Below, piece after piece: positions 1 through 8,307 of a DNA stretch of 64,000 nt. A program made the translations under genes and the position numbers. Position 1 is the stretch's first letter. Each line of letters opens with the position of its first letter. The stretch is from positions 1,302,001 through 1,366,000 of the forward strand of contig OY970240.1 in assembly GCA_963715445.1 (NCBI GenBank), written 5' to 3'. Source of the stretch: JAAYBF01 sp963715445 (GTDB taxonomy: Bacteria > Actinomycetota > Thermoleophilia > Solirubrobacterales > Thermoleophilaceae). The notes under the pieces were generated by a model, which saw nothing but the letters and a program-made list of their open reading frames with translations, was not told the origin of the DNA and did not search any database.

Positions 1-3000
1 GCAAGCTCTACGCGCAGCCCCGCATCCGCTGCGACTGCGGGGCGCGCGTGCTCGACCTGCTGTGCTGCCAGACCTGCGGCGAGGTGTACCTGGGCGGATA
101 CCGCTCGCCGGTCGACCCGCACGAGGGCGGCGGGGTGGACCTCCTGCCCGAGCTGCCGAACTTCGAGGACGTGCCCGACCGCTCCTCGATCGACAAGGTC
201 TATGGCACCTACGCCGTCTACTGGCCCTCCGGCCCGATCCGGCAGCCGATGCGGGACCGCTGGCAGGCCAAGGACCACGAGTTCCGCTACACCGCCGTCA
301 CGCTGCGCCACGGGCTCGGCCGCCTGCGCCACGTGACGGGCGCCGAGCTGCCGGAGGGCTTCCTGTTCACGATCGGCCCCGAGCGCAACCCCAAGACCCA
401 CCGAATCCCGGCGATCCCGACCCGGTGCGCGAACTGCGACGACAGCTGGGAGCGCTCGTACGTGCCCTTCGACGACAGGCGCGCGCGCTCGATAACGAGC
501 CGCTGGCGGATGCGCTCGCCGATCCGCGGGCTCAGCCCGGCCGCAGACAGGGTCAGCCAGGTGCTCGCGGAGGAGCTGCTCCACCAGCTCTACGGCCCGG
601 ACGGCCAGCGCCGCCTGATCACCTTCTCCGATTCGCGGCAGGACGCGGCGAAGCTCGCCGGCGGCCTCGACGTGGCCCACTACCGGGACACCGTGCGCCA
701 GCTCGTCGCCGACGAGATCCGAACGGCCGGGGAGGTCCCCGCCTCGCTCTCCGGGCTGGGGGCCCGGATCTTCGAAGAGCTCGTCCGGGTGGGGCGCGAC
801 CCGGCCGGCCCCGCGGGCCGGAAGATCTTCGGCGGACGGCAGTGGTGGAGGGCCTACGAGTGGCCCGAGGAGGGCGACCCCAGGCCGCGCGACGAGGACC
901 CGCGCGCCGCGGCTTATCTCGCGATCGTCCGCGACAGGGTTCGCACCCAGCTGGCGACCGCGCTGTTCTCGGGAGCCGGTCGTGACGTCGAGTCGCTCGG
1001 CCTCGGCTACGTCTCCCCGGCGCGCGAGCACGCGCCACCCTCGCCACCCTGCGCGCCGGTCGACCGTCAGAGCGAGCTGGTCTGCGGTTTGGCGCGCAAG
1101 CTGGGCCTCCAGCGGTTCTACCAGGGCTCGCGACAGCCGCGGGACGCGCACGCCGGCCCGCCGCGCGCCGTTGCCGCGTGGCTCGCGGCGGCAGCCACGG
1201 AGCTGGCGGTGGACGCCGACGGGCTGCTCGCCTGGGCGCGCGAGCACGTTGCCGGCCCCGGCGGCTTCGCCGAGGGATGGCTGCTCGATCTCGATCGGCT
1301 CGTCGTGGTGCCGGCGGGCGCCGAGGTGTGGGAGTGCCCCTCGTGCTCGTGGCGCCACCTCCATGCGGACGGCGGGGTGTGTCAGCACTGCCTTCAGCCG
1401 CTCGCTCGCCGGCCGGCGCCGCCGAGCTCCGAGCCGGCGGAGGACTACTTCACGTGGCGCGCGATGGAGGAGCGGCCGATCACGCGCATGGCGGTGGAGG
1501 AGCTCACCGGCCAGACCGGCCGCCAGCTGTGGCAGCGGCGGCAGGCGCTGTTCCAGGGCGTCTTCCTCGCCGAGGAGCCGCGCCTACCGAGCGGCGTGGA
1601 CGTGCTCTCGGTGACCACCACGATGGAGGCCGGGGTGGACATCGGATCGCTGCTGGCGGTCCTGCTCGGCAACGTCCCGCCCCAGCGTGCGAACTACCAG
1701 CAGCGGGTCGGTCGCGCGGGACGTCGCGGGGCGCCGCTCTCGGTGGCCGTCACGGTCTGCCGCGACCGGACGCACGATCAGTACTACTTCGCCCACCCGG
1801 AGGAGATGACGACGATCCACCCGCCGGCGCCCTACCTCACCACGGGGCGGGAGGAGATCTTCCTGCGGGCGCTGCGGGCCGACGCGCTGCGAAATGCGTT
1901 CCGCGCGCTCTCGCGCAAGGTGTCGGACGTCGAGTTCGGGCGCAACGTGCACGGGCACTTCGGGACGGCCTCGGCCTGGGAGGCGCGAACCTGCGAGCCG
2001 ATAGCGGAGCTTCTCGCCGAGCAGCGCGGAGAGCTCGTCGCCCTTGCGCGAGCACTGCTCACCGGCACGCGCCTCGAGCCGCGCGACACGGCCGAGCTGC
2101 TCGTCGCGCGGGCGCTCGACGGGCTCGTGGCGCGCATCAGCCAGATCGCCCGCCTTCCCGACGAGGCCGACGACCTCTCCCAGCGTCTGGCCGAGTACGG
2201 CCTGCTGCCGATGTTCGGCTTTCCCACCGCCATCCGCCTGCTGCACACCGAGCGCCGCCCGTCGCGCTCCGAGACCTGGCCGCCGGACGACGCGATCGAT
2301 CGTGACGCCCGCGTGGCGATCAGCGAGTTCGCTCCCGGCAACCAGATCGTCCGCGAGAAGTACGTGTACCGGCCCGTGGGGTTCGCCGGGTTCCGCCCGA
2401 CGGCCACCGTCCCGGCGCCCGTCAACGGCATCGGCCCGAGCCAGCTCGTGGGCCTCTGCGAGGTGTGCAAGTCGATCGCCCCGGAGGCGCACGAGGAGCC
2501 GGGCTCGTGCCCGAACTGCAAGACCGCCCGGGGCGAGGGCTTCCAGCTGCACCGGCTGTGCCGACCGACCGGCTACCGCACCACCTGGCAGGTGCGCGAC
2601 CGCGATGTCTACGAGGGCGTCACCCAGCAGCTCTCGCGAGCGACGATGCCGAAGCTCGTGACCGCGGAGAACTGGGCCGAGGGACGGCGCAGGCAGGTCG
2701 ACGGGCTCGCCGTGGAGTGGGGGAACACCCGCCTGTGGTCGGTCAACGACAACGGCGGGCGCGGCTTCGACCTTCAGAAGGGCCCGGCTCCGGACGACGG
2801 CTGGCTGGTCGTGGGGGTCGCCCCGCGCGCAATCGCCCCGGGGCCGGGGGTGCCCCACGTCCTCGGCGCGGCGTGGTCCACGGACACTTTCGTGGCCGAG
2901 CCGGTGGCCGATCGGCACGACGGCAGCAGCCATCTTCTCTACCCGCTCCTGCCCGGCCTCGGGATGCTCTTCTCAACAGCGCGCAAAGCGGCTTGGACGA

Positions 3001-3629
3001 GCCTCGCCTTCGCCTTGCGAGCCCAGGCCGCCGTGATGCTCGACGTGGAGCCGCGCGAGCTCGAAGCGGGGGTGCGGCTGGTGCAGGCCGGGGGCGGAGC
3101 GCTGCGCCCGCAGCTGTTCCTGGCGGACGCGATCGAGAACGGCGCGGGGCTCTCGACCCACATCGCCTGCGACCAAGCACGGCTGGAGACGCTCTTGGAC
3201 GGCGTTCGCGCGCGCGTCCACGAGTGGGAGCGGGACGATCACGGCTGCGACTCCTCGTGCCCGCGCTGCCTGCGCGACTGGGACAACCAGCCGTTCCACC
3301 CGGTGCTCGACTGGCGGCTGGCGGCCGACCTGCTCGAGCTGCTGCTCGACGGTGTCGTGCTGCACGACCGCTGGGCGAAGATCCGTCGCCGCGCGCTGCG
3401 GGCCGTGGTCAAGGACTTCTCGGTCGCCGGCTGGCGGATGCTGGACAGCGAGGAGGACCCGATGCCGGTCGCCGAGCACGGGCCGGGGAGGCGCTTCCGC
3501 GTGGTGCACCCGCTGGCCGACATCGACGCTGCCCTGATCGGGTCTCTCGACACGCCCCACGGGCCGGCCAGGCCGGTCGACATCTTCAGCCTCGACCGGC
3601 GCCCCGGCGAGGTCTACCGGCACCTCTAA
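1..3629 (+). CDS. Large DEAD/DEAH-type helicase with C-terminal DUF1998 domain (5' end outside window)
   Basis: The frame is open from the window edge, so the N-terminal DEAD domain with Walker A and DEAH motifs lies upstream; about 1,209 residues are visible. In order there are a CxC/CxxC cysteine cluster (nt 27-80), a conserved FSDSRQDAAKL segment (about nt 618-665), a second Cys cluster (about 1335-1405), helicase motif V (MEAGVDIGS, about 1625-1650), motif VI (QQRVGRAGRRG, about 1700-1732), a four-Cys knuckle (about 2458-2520) and the DUF1998 signature SCPRCLRDWDN (about 3250-3290). DUF1998 helicases include MrfA (repair) and the much longer DruE, DrmA and DpdJ defence helicases. The minimum total length here favours the long class, but no partner gene lies downstream: the next gene is a convergent foldase. 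It could equally be an orphan COG1205-type repair helicase. Confidence 0.85.
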   Translation, partial: KLYAQPRIRCDCGARVLDLLCCQTCGEVYLGGYRSPVDPHEGGGVDLLPELPNFEDVPDRSSIDKVYGTYAVYWPSGPIRQPMRDRWQAKDHEFRYTAVTLRHGLGRLRHVTGAELPEGFLFTIGPERNPKTHRIPAIPTRCANCDDSWERSYVPFDDRRARSITSRWRMRSPIRGLSPAADRVSQVLAEELLHQLYGPDGQRRLITFSDSRQDAAKLAGGLDVAHYRDTVRQLVADEIRTAGEVPASLSGLGARIFEELVRVGRDPAGPAGRKIFGGRQWWRAYEWPEEGDPRPRDEDPRAAAYLAIVRDRVRTQLATALFSGAGRDVESLGLGYVSPAREHAPPSPPCAPVDRQSELVCGLARKLGLQRFYQGSRQPRDAHAGPPRAVAAWLAAAATELAVDADGLLAWAREHVAGPGGFAEGWLLDLDRLVVVPAGAEVWECPSCSWRHLHADGGVCQHCLQPLARRPAPPSSEPAEDYFTWRAMEERPITRMAVEELTGQTGRQLWQRRQALFQGVFLAEEPRLPSGVDVLSVTTTMEAGVDIGSLLAVLLGNVPPQRANYQQRVGRAGRRGAPLSVAVTVCRDRTHDQYYFAHPEEMTTIHPPAPYLTTGREEIFLRALRADALRNAFRALSRKVSDVEFGRNVHGHFGTASAWEARTCEPIAELLAEQRGELVALARALLTGTRLEPRDTAELLVARALDGLVARISQIARLPDEADDLSQRLAEYGLLPMFGFPTAIRLLHTERRPSRSETWPPDDAIDRDARVAISEFAPGNQIVREKYVYRPVGFAGFRPTATVPAPVNGIGPSQLVGLCEVCKSIAPEAHEEPGSCPNCKTARGEGFQLHRLCRPTGYRTTWQVRDRDVYEGVTQQLSRATMPKLVTAENWAEGRRRQVDGLAVEWGNTRLWSVNDNGGRGFDLQKGPAPDDGWLVVGVAPRAIAPGPGVPHVLGAAWSTDTFVAEPVADRHDGSSHLLYPLLPGLGMLFSTARKAAWTSLAFALRAQAAVMLDVEPRELEAGVRLVQAGGGALRPQLFLADAIENGAGLSTHIACDQARLETLLDGVRARVHEWERDDHGCDSSCPRCLRDWDNQPFHPVLDWRLAADLLELLLDGVVLHDRWAKIRRRALRAVVKDFSVAGWRMLDSEEDPMPVAEHGPGRRFRVVHPLADIDAALIGSLDTPHGPARPVDIFSLDRRPGEVYRHL

Positions 3630-3630
3630 G

Positions 3631-3647
3631 CCGGAGCTACTCTCCGG
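3631..3647. terminator. Hairpin between convergent genes
   Basis: Perfect 6-bp arms (CCGGAG/CTCCGG) around a 5-nt loop. It lies immediately after the helicase stop and overlaps the stop codon of the convergent foldase gene. There is no T-run on either side, so termination activity is only plausible. Confidence 0.35.
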
Positions 3648-4716
3648 ACGGAGGCTCTAGAGCGTCCGGCACTTCCTCCGGAGGAGCGTTGCTGCACTCG
3701 CGCACGGCGTGGTCCTCCTTGCAGGTCGTCTTCTTCCTCCAGCGCTCTAGAAAGTCGACGATTGCTTGCGTCGACGGCGTGTCGTTGAGTCGCTGGATGA
3801 TTGTTTCCTTGATCTCTTCGAACGGGGGCGTCCCGCCCGACGTGATCCTCGTCACCTTGAAGACCGACCAGCCGGCGTCGGTCTTGATCGGCCCTTCGAC
3901 GGTGCCCTTCCTGGCTTTGAAGACGGCGTCGCCGACCGTGCCGGGCTGGGCTTGGACTTTGGTGAACTGGGTCGGCATCGGGTAGCCGCCGACCGCCTTG
4001 GCGGCGGCTTGCCAGCTCTCCCCGGCCTGCAGACGCCTCTTCGCCTGTTCGGCCTTCGCCCTGCTCGTGATCGTGATCGAGATCACCGAGCGGCTGACGG
4101 GCTGCGTGAACTCGTCCTTGTGCTTCTTGTAATAGCGCCTCGCGTCGGCTTCGTCGGCGTCTCCCTCGGCATCCGCCCTGAGCTTCGCCTGCACCTTGCT
4201 CTGCAGCCCGAAGGCCTGCAGCCGATAGAGGAAGTCCTTCTTGGAGAGCGGCGACGCCTTCAGCGCTGTCCTGTATCCCTTCATCGTGGGGTATTGGGCC
4301 TCCCGCGCCTCCGCCGCCGTGACCACCAGGCCCAGTTCCTTGGCGGCTTGGCGGTACGTGACGGCTTGGATGAGGAAGCGCGTGACGGACTGCTTGAGGC
4401 TCTCGAGACGGCGCGCGCACTGCTCCTTGAGGTAGTCCTCCTCGGGCTCAGGCGCCCCCTGCTTCCGCAGTGCCGCGATGCACTTCTCGTACTCGGGCGG
4501 ATCGGGGGCCTGATCGAGCCCCTGCTCATCCCGGGCGACCTTGGTCAGCCAGCGGTCGAAGTTCGCCTGCGTGATCTCTGTGTCGCCTACGACGGCGATA
4601 GCGCCTTCGGGAACCCCGCTGTCGTCCGGAGAGTCATCACCACACGCCGCGAGCGCTGTGGCCAGGGCCATGGCGGCGCAGATGGAGGCCAGGTGACGCA
4701 GGTGTCTATGAAGCAT
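3637..4716 (-). CDS. Parvulin-type peptidyl-prolyl isomerase lipoprotein (SurA/PrsA-like foldase)
   Basis: A 359-residue exported foldase. It has a lipoprotein signal with lipobox LAAC (Cys at about 24), a SurA_N-like domain opening with VGDTEIT, and a parvulin domain at about 195-300 (GESWQAAAKAVGG, then the typical GPIKTDAGWSVFKVT end). The C-terminal tail carries two cysteines and the CSNAPP motif. That tail is shared with the lipoproteins at 7103-8221 and 43168-43911, so the three are paralogues. It probably folds secreted proteins at the outer face of the membrane. The neighbouring signal peptidase I gene fits a secretion role. The start is ATG; a -10-like TAGGGT lies 8 nt upstream. Confidence 0.88.
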   Translation of the reverse strand: MLHRHLRHLASICAAMALATALAACGDDSPDDSGVPEGAIAVVGDTEITQANFDRWLTKVARDEQGLDQAPDPPEYEKCIAALRKQGAPEPEEDYLKEQCARRLESLKQSVTRFLIQAVTYRQAAKELGLVVTAAEAREAQYPTMKGYRTALKASPLSKKDFLYRLQAFGLQSKVQAKLRADAEGDADEADARRYYKKHKDEFTQPVSRSVISITITSRAKAEQAKRRLQAGESWQAAAKAVGGYPMPTQFTKVQAQPGTVGDAVFKARKGTVEGPIKTDAGWSVFKVTRITSGGTPPFEEIKETIIQRLNDTPSTQAIVDFLERWRKKTTCKEDHAVRECSNAPPEEVPDALEPPSGE

Positions 4717-4723
4717 GGGTGGG

Positions 4724-4740
4724 CACCCTACAGCAGGGTG
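4724..4740 (-). promoter_or_regulatory. Inverted repeat enclosing a -10-like element, upstream of foldase gene
   Basis: 6-bp arms CACCCT/AGGGTG flank ACAGC. Read leftward, the sequence contains TAGGGT (4725-4730) 8 nt before the ATG at 4716. This could be an operator overlapping a leaderless promoter. No -35 was recognised. Confidence 0.35.
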
Positions 4741-4781
4741 TTCTGCCGCGCATCACCTCGAGCCCGTCTTTTAACGACTGT

Positions 4782-5447
4782 TTAGAGCCCGCCCCATCTG
4801 CCGGGCGGCCAGTAGGTGGCGAAGGCCTTGCCGACCATGTTCTCCTTGGGCACCGGGCCCCACACGCGGCTGTCCGCGCTGGCGCCGCGGTTGTCGCCCA
4901 TCATGAAGTACTCGCCCTCGGGAACCGTTATCTCCCTGGGCAGGTTGCATATCCCGCAGTTCGCGTCGGGACTGATGAAGGGCTCGTCCTGGAGCTTGCC
5001 GTTCAGGTGGACTCGCCCGCGCTCCACGAATAGGCGATCTCCGCCGACCGCCACCACGCGCTTGATGTAGTGCGTGTCGCCCTTCCCGCCCGTCGAGCGG
5101 GGGCACGCGCCGATCGGCCCGAAGCCGTCTCGGCGGACGGGCACCTCCACTCCGCACTGCTGGCTCTCCGCGCCCGTCGGGGGCCAGAACACCATCACGT
5201 CGCCGCGCTCGGGATCGCCGAAGCGGAGGCCGACCCGGTTCACCATCACGCGCTGCCCGACCTCGAGCGTGGGGACCATCGACTCGCTCGGGATCTTGAA
5301 CGGCTTGACGAGGAGCGCCTGGATGCCCAGCGCCAGTCCGAGGGCGACCGCGACGAGGAGCACCAGCTCGACGAGCGACCCGTGACGGAAGCCTCGGCGC
5401 TCCCCGTCGTGGGGCGTGCTCTCCTGGACGGAATCGGCGACGGGCAT
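4782..5447 (-). CDS. lepB: Signal peptidase I
   Basis: A 221-residue type I leader peptidase that cleaves Sec and Tat signal peptides at the outer face of the membrane. One transmembrane segment lies at about 25-47. The catalytic Ser is in PSESMVPTL (Ser56) and the general-base Lys in YIKRVVAVGGD (Lys129). Box E is GDNRGASADSRVWGPV (184-199). All catalytic boxes are intact. A cysteine-containing insert (DANCGIC, about 161-167) sits between boxes D and E, as in several actinobacterial enzymes. It is divergent from ssb, with a 117-bp shared upstream region, and lies next to a foldase lipoprotein gene in the same orientation. Confidence 0.95.
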   Translation of the reverse strand: MPVADSVQESTPHDGERRGFRHGSLVELVLLVAVALGLALGIQALLVKPFKIPSESMVPTLEVGQRVMVNRVGLRFGDPERGDVMVFWPPTGAESQQCGVEVPVRRDGFGPIGACPRSTGGKGDTHYIKRVVAVGGDRLFVERGRVHLNGKLQDEPFISPDANCGICNLPREITVPEGEYFMMGDNRGASADSRVWGPVPKENMVGKAFATYWPPGRWGGL

Positions 5448-5564
5448 CCACCGAACCGTAGTTCTTTCGAACCTTGGTGGTGCCGCCTGTCATCTCCGGC
5501 GTTCTGTCTGGCATAGGGGGCTACCAACGAACCCGCCCTCAATAGGAGGGAGAAGGGAGCACAG

Positions 5565-5981
5565 ATGAACGCGGTGAGCCTGATCGGCCACCTGACCCGC
5601 GATCCGGAGTCGGTGGACACCAAGAACGGCAACGAGATCTGCAACCTGCGCCTGGCAGTCGATCGGCGTGGGCAGGACGGTGCGATCTACACGGATGTGA
5701 GGACGTTCGGCAAGCAGGCCTCGATCTGCGCCCAGCACCTGGAGAAGGGGCGCCAGATCGCCCTGACCGGCCGCCTCGAGCTCGACGAGTGGGAGGCGGA
5801 GGGCGGCGCGAAGCGATCTCGCATCTACGTGATCGCCGATCGCATCGACTTCCTCGGAGGCGGGGGCAATGGCCGTTCCGGCGGTGGGGGAGGCGGCAGG
5901 GGCGGCGGCTCAGCCCGCGGCAGGGCCTCTGGGAACCAAGGCGATTCCAAGGAGCGCGGCCTCTGGCGGCGCGGCGACTGA
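5565..5981 (+). CDS. ssb: Single-stranded DNA-binding protein
   Basis: A 138-residue SSB. The OB fold covers about 1-105: MNAVSLIGHLTRDPE start, the VDRRGQDG loop, the YTDVRTFGKQA strand, and a GRLELDEWEA segment. A Gly/Arg-rich linker follows. The C-terminus is basic and ends in RGLWRRGD, without the acidic DDxPF tip that bacterial SSBs use to recruit partner enzymes. This is therefore probably a second or specialised SSB rather than the replicative one. A strong purine-rich Shine-Dalgarno (GGAGGGAGAAGGGA) precedes the ATG. It is divergent from lepB. Confidence 0.92.
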   Translation: MNAVSLIGHLTRDPESVDTKNGNEICNLRLAVDRRGQDGAIYTDVRTFGKQASICAQHLEKGRQIALTGRLELDEWEAEGGAKRSRIYVIADRIDFLGGGGNGRSGGGGGGRGGGSARGRASGNQGDSKERGLWRRGD

Positions 5982-6030
5982 GAGCCGGCCTGGACTGCCC
6001 GCAGCCACCGGCTGCGGGCACGGCTTCTCG

Positions 6031-6531
6031 ATGACCTTCGACTCCCGGCCGCCGCTGGGCGACGAGGCCGCCCTGTTCGACCGCTACCACGCGCGGCTGG
6101 TGCGCGTGGTCGGCCGCGCCGTCACGGCGCCCGGCCAGACGGTCGAGGATGCGTGCGCGTTCGCGTGGATGCAATTGCTGCGCTTTCAGCCCAGGCGCCA
6201 GCACGTGTTCGCATGGCTGAGCCGGGTCGCCGTCCGCGAGGCGTGGCGCCTCACCGGAGAGGAGGGCCGCGCCGAGCCGGACGCCGATGCGCTCGACCGC
6301 CTCGCCAGCCGCGAGCTGAGCTCGGAGGAGCGCATCGGGTGGCTGCAGGGAGTGATGGCGCTGGCCGCTCTGAGGGCGGACGAGCGCGAGCTGCTGATGC
6401 TCACCGCCGCCGGCTACAGCTACAGCGAGATCGGGGAGATCACCGGGCACAGCAACCGGGCCGTGGAGCGCCGCCTGAAGCGCGCTCGCAGGCATCTGCG
6501 CGGGGTGACGGCGCCCCGTGATCGAGGCTGA
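6031..6531 (+). CDS. ECF-like RNA polymerase sigma factor / sigma-70 region 4 protein
   Basis: A 166-residue product if started at ATG 6031; the frame is open further upstream into ssb but no better start was seen. The N-terminal half (FDRYHARLVRVVGRA, then VEDACAFAWMQLLRF) matches a sigma region 2 core. The C-terminal half (LRADERELLMLTAAGYSYSEIGEITGHSNRAVERRLKRARRHLR) is a region 4 helix-turn-helix. Together these fit a group 4 (ECF-type) sigma factor directing polymerase to alternative promoters. No anti-sigma gene is adjacent: the convergent neighbour is a small membrane protein whose helix pattern does not resemble a classical anti-sigma factor. No clear Shine-Dalgarno precedes the chosen start. 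Confidence 0.75.
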   Translation: MTFDSRPPLGDEAALFDRYHARLVRVVGRAVTAPGQTVEDACAFAWMQLLRFQPRRQHVFAWLSRVAVREAWRLTGEEGRAEPDADALDRLASRELSSEERIGWLQGVMALAALRADERELLMLTAAGYSYSEIGEITGHSNRAVERRLKRARRHLRGVTAPRDRG

Positions 6532-6540
6532 GGCGCCGAG

Positions 6541-7068
6541 CTAGCCCGCCCGCCGCAGCCGCCTGACGCCCAGAGCCGCCAGCCCACCGATCAGGTAGGC
6601 GGCCACCACGGCGAGGCCGATGAACTTGGCGATCGCGAATCCGGTGGCCAGCGCCGGAGGCGCCCCGCCGCCGTGCCCGTCGAGCGTCAGGAGGAGGTTC
6701 ACGTCCTCCGCCGCGTCGAAGGCCGCGGCCACCCAAGGCAGGACCGCGATCAGGGCGCCGGCCTTGGCGTAGCGCAGCCATCCGCGGTTGGCGCCGCCGT
6801 CGCGCATCGCCATCACGGCGAGCGAGAGGAAGGCGCCGTAGGCGAGCAGGAACGGGAAGTCGAGCCAGAGCGAGAGGCGTGCGGCGGACCGGCCGTCCTC
6901 ACCCCATTGCGTGAGGATCTCGCTCACCCGCTCCTTCGAGCCCGCGAGCTCGAAGGGCACGATCCCCGGCCCGCCGGCATCCTCCATCCGCAGGTCCAGG
7001 AGGGCCAGCACGCCGAGCAGCGCAAGGGCCGTCAGGCCGAACAGCCACAGGGCGCCGCGACGGTTCAC
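6541..7068 (-). CDS. Hypothetical four-helix membrane protein
   Basis: A 175-residue integral membrane protein with segments at about 7-25, 68-88, 100-122 and 143-167. An extracytoplasmic loop after the first helix contains acidic and Gly/Pro residues. No catalytic motif or named family was recognised. It lies convergent to the sigma factor gene with only 9 bp between stops, and just downstream of a foldase lipoprotein gene in the same orientation (34-bp gap), so it may be cotranscribed with that gene. Confidence 0.7.
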   Translation of the reverse strand: MNRRGALWLFGLTALALLGVLALLDLRMEDAGGPGIVPFELAGSKERVSEILTQWGEDGRSAARLSLWLDFPFLLAYGAFLSLAVMAMRDGGANRGWLRYAKAGALIAVLPWVAAAFDAAEDVNLLLTLDGHGGGAPPALATGFAIAKFIGLAVVAAYLIGGLAALGVRRLRRAG

Positions 7069-7102
7069 GGGCGGAGCATCGAGCCTCTGCGGGACGGACC
7101 GC

Positions 7103-8221
7103 CTACTGGCCGGGGATGGTGGGCGCCGCGGGCGGGTCCGGCTCGCCGCTGCAGATCGGCACCTTGAAGCCGTCGGCGCAGTTGGTCTGCTCCTTGTACT
7201 GCTTGTCGTAGCTCTTGGTGTAGTCGGCGAGGGCCTTCTCCTCGCGCTCGGTGCTGAGCTTCTGGCGGATCTCCTCCTTGACCTGCTTGAACGTCTTCTG
7301 GTTGGCCGGGTAGATCTTCGTCACCTCGATCACGTACCAGCCGAACTGCGATTCGACGGGACCCGTGATCACGCTCTTCCGCGCTCCGAAGATGGCCTCG
7401 TCCACGGAGCGCTCCTCGGCGCCCCTCCTCATCTTCGAGATCTTGCCGCCCTTCGACTTCGTCGTCGGGTCGATCGAATAGCGCTTGGCGACCTGCTCCC
7501 AGCTCTCGCCGCCGGCAAGCGCGCGCTTCGCCTGCTCGGCGCTCGCCTTGCTCTTGGCCAGCACCACGAGGACGTCGCGGCGCTCGGGCTTTCCGTACGC
7601 CGCCTTGTGGGCCTTGTAGTAGTCGGACACGTCGGTCGCGCTCACATCGGCCTTGCCCTCGGTCCCCTTCTCGGTGACCAGCTGCTGAAGGAGCTGGCGC
7701 CGCACCTGTTCGAGGATGTCCGCCTCGGTGGCGCCGGAGGTCTTGAGGAACTTCCGGTAGTCCTTCTCGTTCGGGTAGATCTGCTTCTTCTGCGCCTCCA
7801 GCGACTGCTTGACCTCCGCGTCGGTGACCTTCACGTCGCGGTCCTCCGCGGACTGGTCTACCCACACCGTGCGGATCAGGCCCTCGACGGTCTGGTCGCG
7901 CAGGGACTGGTAGCTCTGCCTGCACTGCTTCTCGAGCTCGCTGTCCTTCTGCTTGGAGTCCTTGGTCTGCTCCTTGCGCAGCTCGGCCACGCACTTCTCG
8001 AAGCGGGGCGGATCCGGCACGGCCGCGCCGCTCTGAGCTTGGCTTCTGAGGGTGCGCTCGAGCGCCTGGTCGAAGCTCGACTTGGTGATCACGGTGTCCC
8101 CGACCTTGGCGATGGCGTTCGGGGGGATGTCGTCGCTGCCGCCGCATCCACCGGCGGCGATCGCGACGGCGCTCAGCAGCAGGCCGCTGAGCGTCAGAGA
8201 GAGGCGGTTGGACGAGCGCAT
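7103..8221 (-). CDS. Parvulin-type peptidyl-prolyl isomerase lipoprotein (SurA/PrsA-like foldase)
   Basis: A 372-residue paralogue of the 3637-4716 protein. The lipobox is AGGC (Cys at about 26). The SurA_N domain starts with VGDTVITKSSFD and includes the shared PPRFEKC motif. A full parvulin domain lies at about 205-310 (RRDVLVVLAKSKASAEQAK, GGKISKMRRG, GPVESQFGWYVIEV). The tail has the lineage motif CADGFKVPICSGEP. It likely assists folding of secreted proteins outside the membrane. An AGGAG Shine-Dalgarno precedes the ATG. Two near-complete foldases within 4 kb suggest an old duplication split by the lepB-ssb-sigma insertion. Confidence 0.88.
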   Translation of the reverse strand: MRSSNRLSLTLSGLLLSAVAIAAGGCGGSDDIPPNAIAKVGDTVITKSSFDQALERTLRSQAQSGAAVPDPPRFEKCVAELRKEQTKDSKQKDSELEKQCRQSYQSLRDQTVEGLIRTVWVDQSAEDRDVKVTDAEVKQSLEAQKKQIYPNEKDYRKFLKTSGATEADILEQVRRQLLQQLVTEKGTEGKADVSATDVSDYYKAHKAAYGKPERRDVLVVLAKSKASAEQAKRALAGGESWEQVAKRYSIDPTTKSKGGKISKMRRGAEERSVDEAIFGARKSVITGPVESQFGWYVIEVTKIYPANQKTFKQVKEEIRQKLSTEREEKALADYTKSYDKQYKEQTNCADGFKVPICSGEPDPPAAPTIPGQ

Positions 8222-8307
8222 TTTTCCGGAGCTCCTGCGATGGGGGAGAGTTACCAGGGCGCGCCCGGGGGCTCGCCCAACCGCCGACCCTACCGTGCCG
8301 GATGGCT

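Noticed and set aside
1..3629. Calling the helicase part of a complete DISARM or Druantia system
   Set aside because: No partner gene of those systems lies in the window; the next gene is a foldase lipoprotein.
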